The position numbers were made by a program, and so were the translations under genes. The notes under the pieces were generated by a model that saw nothing but the letters and a program-made list of their open reading frames with translations, searched no databases and was not told where the DNA came from. A stretch of 64,000 bases of DNA from UBA1941 sp046329555 (GTDB lineage Bacteria; Bacteroidota; Bacteroidia; Chitinophagales; LD1): assembly GCA_046329555.1 (NCBI GenBank), contig JAXLUK010000003.1:186001-250000 (forward strand). Reading direction: 5' to 3'. Shown here piece after piece: positions 17,917 to 24,181 of this stretch. Numbering within the stretch: position 1 is the stretch's first letter; each line of letters begins with the position of its first letter.

Positions 17917-18120
17917 ATAAGATATAAGACGCTTTGAACAAGAAAAGAAGTATCTCGTATCTTGGCTGGTAGTAGAAAAAGCAGGTGCAGCAACTTGGGT
18001 GCTTCGCACGCGCATTGACGCTCTATTGTAGGTTAATCTGCACCTGTTTTCTCTTTTTGATTCCCAATAGTACCTAATCGATAAGCAATATGCCTATACG
18101 AGCTATACCATGAGTGAGGA
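17917..18120 (+). ncRNA. Predicted bridge RNA of the IS110 element
   Basis: This non-coding stretch precedes the transposase gene, where IS110 bridge RNAs lie. A stem caggtgcag (17982-17990) with ctgcacctg (18038-18046) closes a loop carrying two candidate target guides. gggtgcttcgc (17997-18007) copies the left flank at 17889 (10 of 12 bases). attgtag (18025-18031) is the reverse complement of core plus right flank, CTacaat (19346-19352). Downstream, atagtaccta (18067-18076) repeats the right end 19339-19348 exactly (left donor guide), and atgag (18110-18114) complements core plus the left end, CTcat (right donor guide). Ends are approximate. Guide logic follows the published IS621 model; the fold was judged by eye. 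Confidence 0.65.
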
Positions 18121-18170
18121 AGATGAAAGGGTTTTTTCTGCGACTTTTTATTCATTTTAAAAACAATCAA

Positions 18171-19313
18171 ATGATTAAGTACGCTGTTGGTATTGACATT
18201 GGTTCAAAAGAGTGCTATGCCTGCATGAGCACTATTGACGCCACACAACGGGTTAAAGTAGTGGCAAGCACAAAATTTAGTAACACCGCATCAGGCTTCC
18301 GGCTGCTTGAGATCTGGATTACGAAGCATCACAAGCAAAAGGAAGTACCGCTCACTATCGGGATGGAAGCCACAGGGGTGTATTATGAAAACTGTGCCTT
18401 GTTTTTTTCCCAGAGAAAATATAGGGTTACTGTAATTCTGGCTAATCGAGCCAAGGATTATCTCAAAGCTACGGGTATTAAAACCAAAACAGATAAATCA
18501 GATGCCCAGGGACTGGCGCAAATGATTTGTGAACAGGCGCTTCCTGAATGGACTCCTATGAGTCCGTTCTTTTTCCATTTACGAACCCTAACCCGTCAAC
18601 ACCAAAGGCTTCAGGAGATTCGCACAGAAGTTTCTAATCAGTTGCTTTCGTTAGAGGCATCAATGTACGTCATCCACAGCGTGACCAAGCAGCTAAAAGC
18701 GACATTAACTCATATCGACAAGCAAGTGGCACAATTAGAGGAGCTGATTAAGAAGCATCTCATGTCCAACCCGGACGTGTTTGGTAAGGTCGAACGCATT
18801 GCCGCAATTAAAGGCCTAGGCATGCTGACCGTTGCAGTGCTTATCGCAGAAACGAACGGTTTTGATTTGTTTGAGAACAGCCGCCAGTTAATAAGCTATA
18901 GTGGTTATGATGTGATAGAGAACAGTTCCGGCAAACGAGTTGGGAAAACAAGGATATCGAAGCAAGGAAACAGTCGCATCAGAAGAGCATTGTATATGCC
19001 GGCCTTCAACACAGTTAGATACCGAATAGCTCCATTTATTCATCTTTATTTGAGAACCTACGAACGGCATCATATAAAAATGAAGAGCTACGTAGCGGTG
19101 CAAAAAAAACTGTTAGTTATCATTTATGCCTTGTTCAAAAATGGAGAGAACTTTAGAAACATGCCATTGATTGCTGAGGAGGAGGCAGCAATTGCCTCTC
19201 GGTTGAGCGCCATTGGCGCTCTGAAAAAAGGTAGCCCCCCGAAGGGGGCTACAGAAGGTCGTCAATTGCGTCAGTTATCGGCAAGCAACGCCTCTCGGTT
19301 GGTGCAAAATTAA
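18171..19313 (+). CDS. IS110-family transposase (bridge-RNA-guided recombinase)
   Basis: Start chosen at 18171 (MIKYAVGIDIG), where family homology begins; an in-frame ATG at 18114 would only add 19 residues overlapping the RNA region. The N-terminal RuvC-like DEDD domain shows GIDIG, GMEATG and KTDKSDA. A helical middle region leads to the C-terminal Tnp_20 domain with IKGLGMLTVAVLIAE, SYSGYD and GKTRISKQGNSRIRR. The protein should be complete (380 residues) and able to catalyse core-dinucleotide recombination. The last 40 residues are unlike the core and come from a hairpin-containing segment with an in-frame 96-bp-spaced direct repeat. Confidence 0.9.
   Translation: MIKYAVGIDIGSKECYACMSTIDATQRVKVVASTKFSNTASGFRLLEIWITKHHKQKEVPLTIGMEATGVYYENCALFFSQRKYRVTVILANRAKDYLKATGIKTKTDKSDAQGLAQMICEQALPEWTPMSPFFFHLRTLTRQHQRLQEIRTEVSNQLLSLEASMYVIHSVTKQLKATLTHIDKQVAQLEELIKKHLMSNPDVFGKVERIAAIKGLGMLTVAVLIAETNGFDLFENSRQLISYSGYDVIENSSGKRVGKTRISKQGNSRIRRALYMPAFNTVRYRIAPFIHLYLRTYERHHIKMKSYVAVQKKLLVIIYALFKNGENFRNMPLIAEEEAAIASRLSAIGALKKGSPPKGATEGRQLRQLSASNASRLVQN
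19195..19301 (+). repeat. Direct repeat and two perfect hairpins in the 3' end of the transposase gene
   Basis: cctctcggttg occurs at 19195-19205 and 19291-19301, exactly 96 bp (32 codons) apart. Between the copies are two perfect hairpins: gagcgcc/ggcgctc (19205-19221, 3-nt loop) and gtagccccc/gggggctac (19231-19252, 4-nt loop). The reading frame stays open through both. This suggests insertion of a small palindromic repeat into the end of the gene, or a functional RNA structure near the right end. Confidence 0.65.
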
Positions 19314-19327
19314 ATTTTATGTTTTAC

Positions 19328-19330
19328 TTG
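19328..19330 (+). promoter_or_regulatory. -33 half of the split junction promoter
   Basis: TTG in the right end of the IS, 17 nt before its last base. Joined to the left end in a circle it lies 19 nt upstream of TATCTTTG (17903-17910), within the spacing used by Bacteroidota primary sigma factor promoters. By itself a TTG is weak evidence; the paired position is what counts. Confidence 0.45.
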
Positions 19331-19347
19331 TTTTAATGATAGTACCT

Positions 19348-19461
19348 ACAATCTTTTTTGAGCAGCAGCAATTGACTTACGATGTTTCCAATACACTTTA
19401 GCCCACCACTCCTACCGTTCCAACATCGTAAGTCTTTACTGATGCTGCTCCAAAAAAGGAT
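19348..19461. repeat. Large intergenic hairpin repeat (right part of the IS110 target)
   Basis: An imperfect inverted repeat: left arm 19351-19387 (tcttttttgagcagca to gacttacgatgtt), right arm 19422-19461 (aacatcgtaagtc to tgctgctccaaaaaagga), loop about 34 nt with no match. With the GC-rich segment before 17900 it would have made one continuous intergenic repeat before the IS entered. The terminal pattern acaatctttttt to aaaaaaggatttt has the look of a REP-like family spread through Bacteroidota intergenic regions. It could form a strong RNA hairpin. Confidence 0.7.
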
Positions 19462-19633
19462 TTTCGCTCCGCCCCCTCGCGCTCGTGGCAAGTGCCATCA
19501 GGTGCGCAGAAGGGATGTTCGAGGGTTGGGGACTGTTAGAACGGTTGGGACTTAAAGACGATTGGTGACTAGCTGATTTATGAGGTAGTTTTCCTCTAGT
19601 TGTAATATTCCAATGACAAGGCTAGTTAGCCCA
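19462..19633. other. Non-coding stretch with repeat fragments
   Basis: GC-rich remainder of the hairpin repeat up to about 19515, then a short gggac-type run and a segment at 19549-19582 (gacttaaagacgattggtga) shared with 17639 and 24067. No gene is recognisable. Confidence 0.5.
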
Positions 19634-19801
19634 CATCAATTTACCATTTGAAATTTACAATAAAGCTTTGCATGATGGATTGTTTAGCCTGGCCGCGAGA
19701 CGCGGCGCTTCTAAGCGCCAACCCCTTTCTAAACAAAGTCGTTGGGTAGCGAATGGAATATTAAGTTAACTTGGAAATGAGTCTAATCGCCACGCCCAGC
19801 A
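19634..19801 (+). repeat. Dispersed structured repeat, copy A
   Basis: Shares long blocks with 23881-24046 (copy B): an 18-base or longer block around gaaatttacaataaagc, the hairpins ccgcg-aga-cgcgg and ggcgctt-ct-aagcgcc, a block gggtagcgaa, and the end gaaatgagtc followed by acgcccagca. The copies also share spacing (38 nt from the hairpin block to tagcgaa). It ends directly against the ArdC C-terminal fragment. Identity of the element is unknown; no ORF is found in it. Confidence 0.7.
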
Positions 19802-19834
19802 TGCCGTTTGCGCTGCGCGAAGCAAAAAACGCTA

Positions 19835-20050
19835 TGGCGAGAGGATTATTCCATTGAGGAGCTGGTAGCAGAAATGGGTGCCAGTTACCTTTGTTCTTAT
19901 GCGGGTATTACTGTAGAGGAGCACAAGCAAAGCGCAGCTTATATCGCGAATTGGTTGACGGTACTTAGAAATGACCGACGGTTCGTGTTGCTTGCCGCCG
20001 CAAAGGCTCAAAAGGCTGTTAATTACATTCTTGGCCGGAATCCGCAGTAA
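19835..20050 (+). pseudogene. C-terminal fragment of an ArdC-like (DUF1738) zincin-domain protein
   Basis: About 72 codons reading YSIEELVAEMGASYLCSYAG through AAYIANWLTVLRNDRRFVL to AAKAQKAVNYILG. This is the C-terminal end of the ArdC family, antirestriction or ssDNA-binding proteins with a zincin-like domain usually carried on plasmids and conjugative elements. The N-terminal DNA-binding domain and the HExxH region are absent, and the upstream sequence is copy A of the structured repeat. A TTG at 19808 is the only candidate start, so it is most likely a non-functional remnant of a mobile element. Confidence 0.65.
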
Positions 20051-20064
20051 TGCGGATTTTTTTT
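20038..20064 (+). terminator. Intrinsic terminator
   Basis: atccgc and gcggat pair across a short agtaat loop, followed by eight T's. It overlaps the stop codon of the ArdC fragment and would isolate the response regulator gene from upstream transcription. Confidence 0.8.
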
Positions 20065-20221
20065 GATAGACCGAATGATTTTTTAGGTTTTGGGTATCGC
20101 TTTTCGGACATTTTTAGGAAATTCCGATGTTGAATCTGGAGATTAATTAAACAATCTATTTTAATCTAACCTATAGCGACACCAAATACAATCAGCCCTT
20201 CCATAAGAAATGAATTCAGCT

Positions 20222-20875
20222 ATGCCTATAAAAATCCTTATTGCAGATGACCATAAACTATTTCGTACTCTATTCGTTGGTCTAGTCAATTCATTGGACG
20301 GAATATCTGTCATTGGCGAAGCTGCAGATGGCAACACCCTATTAGATCTGGTTCGGTCGAACCAGGTTGATGTTATCCTTCTCGACCTTAAGATGCCCAA
20401 TATGGATGGATTCGAGGTGCTTTCCATCTTGAGGAATGAATTCCCGTCTGTGCGCAATATTGTTATCTCCTCATTTGAAACTGAAAGTCATATTCTTCAT
20501 GCTATTGAAAAGGGGGCTCGCGGATATCTGGATAAGGATTCAGACCCTGTGGAGATTGAAAATGCAATTAGAAGCGTTTACGAAACCGGCTTTTACTTTA
20601 ACGACCATGTCAATAAGTCGGTAATAGCAAAAGCTGTTAATGGGAGTTATATTAAGCCCCATTTTTCCCTTAAGAAGTCTGACTTGTCAGACATCGAGCT
20701 TTCAATTTTGCAGCTCCTATGCCAAGAGTTAACGAGCGAAGAGATTAGTAAACGAATTTTTCGAAGTAAAAGGACAGTAGAGAATATAAGGAACACATTA
20801 TTGCAAAAAATAGGTGTCCGGAATGTGACGGGCCTAGTTGTTTACGCAATAGCGAATAATCTTTGTGAATTTTAA
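20222..20875 (+). CDS. Orphan LuxR/NarL-type response regulator
   Basis: 217 residues from MPIKILIADDH; an ATG four codons upstream (20210) is possible. The receiver domain (3-120) has the acidic pair in ADDHK, the phospho-acceptor Asp in VILLDLKMPNMDG and the conserved Lys in GYLDKDSD. The C-terminal LuxR-type helix-turn-helix reads LSILQLLCQELTSEEISKRI and SKRTVENIRNTLLQKIG. It should bind DNA when phosphorylated. No histidine kinase is encoded nearby, so the partner is elsewhere or lost; the neighbouring DNA is repeat-rich and accessory. Confidence 0.88.
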   Translation: MPIKILIADDHKLFRTLFVGLVNSLDGISVIGEAADGNTLLDLVRSNQVDVILLDLKMPNMDGFEVLSILRNEFPSVRNIVISSFETESHILHAIEKGARGYLDKDSDPVEIENAIRSVYETGFYFNDHVNKSVIAKAVNGSYIKPHFSLKKSDLSDIELSILQLLCQELTSEEISKRIFRSKRTVENIRNTLLQKIGVRNVTGLVVYAIANNLCEF

Positions 20876-21184
20876 CATTATCCCTATTATTTACAATTCA
20901 AGCGAACAGATGTCTATATCGCCTCTATGAACTCGATATCTAGATGTTTCTATATAGAAGACTTTTGACGTGTTGGTGTGGCTATTCATTTAAGTCTTCA
21001 AAACGAAAGCCGCGCCATAACTTTAATCGCTTAATATTTCTTCAAGAAAAGCTGCAATGTGCACTTGAAGTGCCTCTTCACAGAAGAATCTTAAACGCAG
21101 CTAAACATTCGTGATATTTTTGGGCCACATTCTTAGACCGCCTTAATGGCAGCATACAGTGTATCCGCATTGGGGGTGTTTTGT
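20876..21184. other. Intergenic gap with no recognised gene
   Basis: AT-rich spacer between the convergent response regulator and T9SS propeller genes. The only structure seen is an 8-bp inverted repeat, gaagactt (20957-20964) with aagtcttc (20992-20999). Confidence 0.5.
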
Positions 21185-22660
21185 TTACCTTTTAATCATT
21201 CGTTCCTCCCAAACCTTTTGCTCATTCCTAACCTGCACCGTGTAGATGCCCGTCGGCCATTTGCTTATATCTACTTTCGTTTCCATGAACATATCCGGCT
21301 TGGAATATACCAACCGCTGCGCATTGTCGTATATGGCCAGTTGCGCGTTTTTTAGATACTCATACAATTCAACAATTACTTGATCCGTGGCCGGGTTAGG
21401 ATAAATATGTATCCGCTTTTCTTTTTCAATATCCTTAACCGCTGTACGGATTGTATCACAACCGCTACCGGCTAATGCGCCAAGGCGATAGTTAAAAGTG
21501 TTATTAAGGCAGTTATAATTCAAGATTGGCGGATGGGTGACCACACTGTTCCATTTGAAACGACAGGCCATGCCTGGCGAATCCGGATATTCTATTGTGT
21601 GATAGCCATGGCTGCCTAACCCATGATAATTTGAAATAATAATTTTCCCGTTGTAACTCAGATAACCCTCATTGGTGAATGTAAATCCATACGTGCTGTC
21701 CCACTGCCAAACGACTTGGGAAAAAAAATCATTCAAGTTATATTGCCTAATAAATTGATATCCCAACAGGTACAAAAAACGACCCGAAGGAGAAAAAGCA
21801 ACCCCATTGGCACCATTTCCAACAATTTGAGTTTGCCCTTGATACCAAACCGTATCATTTGGAATTACCAGGCTTACCGCATTACTAAATTCTCCAGTAC
21901 AGCGGTCAAAATCCATGATGTTTAGTTTGCTTCTAGCACCAATCCCGGCAAAACGGCTACCATCGGCTGAAAAGCACAGCGCACCTCGGTAATCCGGCTC
22001 GAAATAAGCGCTGCCTATTGTTTGGTAATACGGGCCAAGGATACTGTCTGGAGTCACCAAAAATTTTACGTATGTGCTATCTTGATACTTTACGGCAATC
22101 AGCCAATAATCCCGGCCATTGGCATGTTTGCAGGCTGTAAAATGATCTTCTGCCACAGCTTCTCCATATAGAAAATTCTTCTTGCTCGTGACCTTTCCAA
22201 GGCCGCCATTGGCTCGCATATCCACCGTATGATAATATATCCGGTCATTGTACAATGGGCCACCCAATGTCAATTGCGAATCAGAATACAGCGTCTGCAC
22301 AATCCAATACAAGCTATATCCCCTTGGAAACGTTAATACCGACTGATTACAAAGCATGCCATTGCGAGAATAATATTTCAGGAAAATATCATCACAAGTC
22401 GAATCCCCATTTTCCATCAAATCCCCATTGCGATCTAGTACCTTTGTCCCGGTAGTGAAGAAGTTAAGGCTGCCACTTTTTGTAGAACTCGTAGCCGCGC
22501 AACCATCAGTTACAACTCCGTGGTTAAATGTGTCCAAATTAAAATTGGGAGAATCTGAAAACAACTTGCTCGCATAAGGACTTACTATCCATATCTTATC
22601 CTCCTGTGCGTACGCACACATGGAAAGAAAAAACAATATGGATAGGAAGCCCGCCTTCAT
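21185..22660 (-). CDS. Secreted propeller-like protein with T9SS sorting domain
   Basis: 491 residues. Signal peptide MKAGFLSILFFLSMCAYA, then a region with beta-propeller-like blades (LCFSADGSRFAGIG, VAFSPSGRFLYLLG, TFTNEGYLSYNGKIII) of the kind common in Bacteroidota secreted proteins. The end carries a T9SS type-A sorting domain from about residue 415 (IHIYPNPATDQVIVEL, GIYTVQV, final basic KR). Function is unknown; export and surface attachment or release are inferred from the sorting domain. It follows the truncated T9SS gene directly, with one gene's stop next to the other's start. Confidence 0.8.
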   Translation of the reverse strand: MKAGFLSILFFLSMCAYAQEDKIWIVSPYASKLFSDSPNFNLDTFNHGVVTDGCAATSSTKSGSLNFFTTGTKVLDRNGDLMENGDSTCDDIFLKYYSRNGMLCNQSVLTFPRGYSLYWIVQTLYSDSQLTLGGPLYNDRIYYHTVDMRANGGLGKVTSKKNFLYGEAVAEDHFTACKHANGRDYWLIAVKYQDSTYVKFLVTPDSILGPYYQTIGSAYFEPDYRGALCFSADGSRFAGIGARSKLNIMDFDRCTGEFSNAVSLVIPNDTVWYQGQTQIVGNGANGVAFSPSGRFLYLLGYQFIRQYNLNDFFSQVVWQWDSTYGFTFTNEGYLSYNGKIIISNYHGLGSHGYHTIEYPDSPGMACRFKWNSVVTHPPILNYNCLNNTFNYRLGALAGSGCDTIRTAVKDIEKEKRIHIYPNPATDQVIVELYEYLKNAQLAIYDNAQRLVYSKPDMFMETKVDISKWPTGIYTVQVRNEQKVWEERMIKR

Positions 22661-23662
22661 CTATTTTGCCTTAATCAATTTGCCTTCTCCGATATAATGC
22701 CCATCGCTAGTTAAGCGATAAGAATAAACGCCCGGAGATTGCTTTTCTAAATTAATCAATCCCAAGCGATTTTTTATACTCCCTTTAGATACAGATGCGC
22801 CCAGCACATTGAAAACTTCAATAGATGCGTCCGTAGGCAAATTGCCTTCCAGCACAAAATTAAAATTATCAGAAGATGGATTCGGAAATACTTTAATATC
22901 CGATTTCCCCAATGGGGTATTAAGCTTATCAGCAAATGGTGGAATTGGATCACCCGTATCTTCTTGTTTATTAGAACTGGCGGGATAGCAAGCTTCCTCA
23001 TCGCTTGTGGTGATAGGCTCGTCACTGATCATATTATAAAGCATCCGTGCGGTATAAACGCCCTCTCCCTCCACATACGGACATGCGACCGCCAACTTTT
23101 CAATAAACCTCAAATCATTTGTGTCTAATTCGGTAAGCCCACCCTCCAGCGCTTTAAGATACACGCGATTGATCTTCTTTTGTGTGGTGACGTAAGGCAA
23201 AGTATCATTAATGCTGGCGTTAATCTCTTTGGCCTCCCCTAGCGCTGCGGATAAATAAGCCGCATCATTGGAATGAATGGTGTCCATCAACGCCTCGATC
23301 TTGGTCCGGAATGTCCAAAATTTCCCTATGGCGCTACTGTCATTTTGCGACAGGAAATATTGCATCAACTGACTTGATAGAGCCGCATCTGGATCGCTTT
23401 TTAGGTTGTCATATAACTCCGCTTCGGTCATGTACACGCTCAGTTCCTCAAATTCGCTCGGCTGCCAGGTGCCGGAAGCCACCATTTCATCGAATGCCGT
23501 AGGTTCATACGATATTCCTGGGGGATCTCCGCCGGGGCCTGTCGATGTAGGGTCGTATCTCTGACAACCCGAGGTTTCCAATACTACTATAGGATTGGTG
23601 CTGACTGGAAGGGCTCCTGCATTAGATACTGGAGAAGAACCTCCAAAGTTTTGTACACCACC
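22661..23662 (-). pseudogene. 5'-truncated T9SS cargo protein
   Basis: The frame is open upstream of the first available start-like codon (TTG at 23581) as far as 23662, reading GGVQNFGGSSPVSNAGALPV in the sense direction, which looks like the interior of a larger protein. There it meets copy C of the structured repeat and, just beyond, a stop. It has no signal peptide although it ends in a clear T9SS type-A sorting domain (IKVFPNPSSDNFNFVL, PGVYSYRLTSDG). A T9SS substrate without a signal peptide cannot be exported, so the gene is judged to have lost its 5' part. The middle (helical, Asp/Glu-rich) is not recognised. Confidence 0.65.
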
Positions 23663-23779
23663 TGCTGGGCGTAGCGTTTTGACTCATTTCTGAAACTTAC
23701 CTGAATTTTGCTTTCGCTACGACCAACGGAGATAGGCGATTAAGAGATTAGCATTACAATGCGCCGCGTCTCGCGGCTA
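23663..23779 (-). repeat. Dispersed structured repeat, copy C (inverted, diverged)
   Basis: On the minus strand this has the same ordered blocks as copies A and B: GCCGCGAGACGCGGCGC, then a variable 41 nt, TAGCGAAAG, a variable stretch, and GAAATGAGTC followed by AACGCTACGCCCAGCA. The last block ends exactly where the truncated T9SS gene begins, mirroring copy A and the ArdC fragment. The first 100 bp of copies A and B are missing. Confidence 0.65.
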
Positions 23780-23880
23780 GGGGGGAGTGGGACGATTCGA
23801 TGTTCGATGTTCGGGATGGGACGATTCGGACGACTTGGACGTTGGGACGGTTGGGGCGAATCGCAGTCCCAGGCGAAAAA
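23780..23880. repeat. gggac-type low-complexity repeat
   Basis: A run of gggac/ggacg units separated by gatt or gtt, with two gatgttc units (23797-23812), resembling the repeats at 17612 and 17734. No coding potential is convincing. Confidence 0.6.
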
Positions 23881-24046
23881 TCAATTTACCAATTGAAATT
23901 TACAATAAAGCTTTGCATGATGGATTGTTTAGCCTGTCCGCGAGACGCGGCGCCTCTAAGCGCCAACCACTTTCTCCACCAATTCTTTGGGTAGCGAAAG
24001 GAAAATGGAGTTAATTTGGAAATGAGTCTGAACGCTACGCCCAGCA
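23881..24046 (+). repeat. Dispersed structured repeat, copy B
   Basis: Aligns over its full length with 19634-19801 (copy A), including the aataaagctttgcatgatgg block, the ccgcg-aga-cgcgg hairpin, the tagcgaa block and the end aacgctacgcccagca. The sequence after the end differs from that after copies A and C, and no gene remnant is recognised there. Confidence 0.7.
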
Positions 24047-24181
24047 TGCGACGCGTGGTAAAATTTGGGACATAAAGACGATTGGTGACTCGCTTAATTT
24101 AGCATGCCTTCGCAAGTGTTACTGTTTCACAACTTCAACCTGTGAGGCCACATCAATTTACCACTTACCATTTCCCGCTTC
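24047..24181. other. Non-coding tail with repeat fragments
   Basis: Contains acataaagacgattggtgac (24069-24088), shared with 17639 and 19549, and near 24153 a piece of the copy A/B start (atcaatttacca). No gene is seen. Confidence 0.5.

Larger units (their letters stand above)
17901..19347 (+). mobile_element. IS110-family insertion sequence
   Basis: Boundaries are set by a CT dinucleotide at both ends (17899-17900 and 19346-19347), as in the IS621 subgroup; IS110 elements lack terminal inverted repeats. Between them lie a 270-bp 5' non-coding region with a predicted bridge RNA, one transposase gene and a short 31-bp right end. Total 1447 bp, normal for the family. The right flank is a large hairpin repeat; the left flank is GC-rich repeat. 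The empty target would have read gggtgctgcgCT followed by acaatctttttt. Boundaries are inferred from guide matches, not from comparison with an empty site. Confidence 0.75.

Noticed and set aside
18067..19348. atagtaccta at 18067 and 19339 read as a target-site duplication bounding the IS
   Set aside because: IS110 elements do not make such duplications, and these bounds would exclude the stem-loop. The left copy is better explained as the donor guide of the bridge RNA.
23787..24014. Two overlapping ORFs in the 23.8-24.0 kb repeat region
   Set aside because: They run across gggac repeats and copy B of the structured repeat, with no protein-like features.
19634..24046. Integron attC sites or group II intron domain V as identity of the structured repeat
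   Set aside because: No attC core pair of the RYYYAAC/GTTRRRY type bounds the copies, and no domain V-like hairpin was recognised.
17599..24181. tRNA gene or phage/integrase attachment site in the island
   Set aside because: No T-loop-like GTTCGAATC or tRNA fold was found, and no integrase gene is present.
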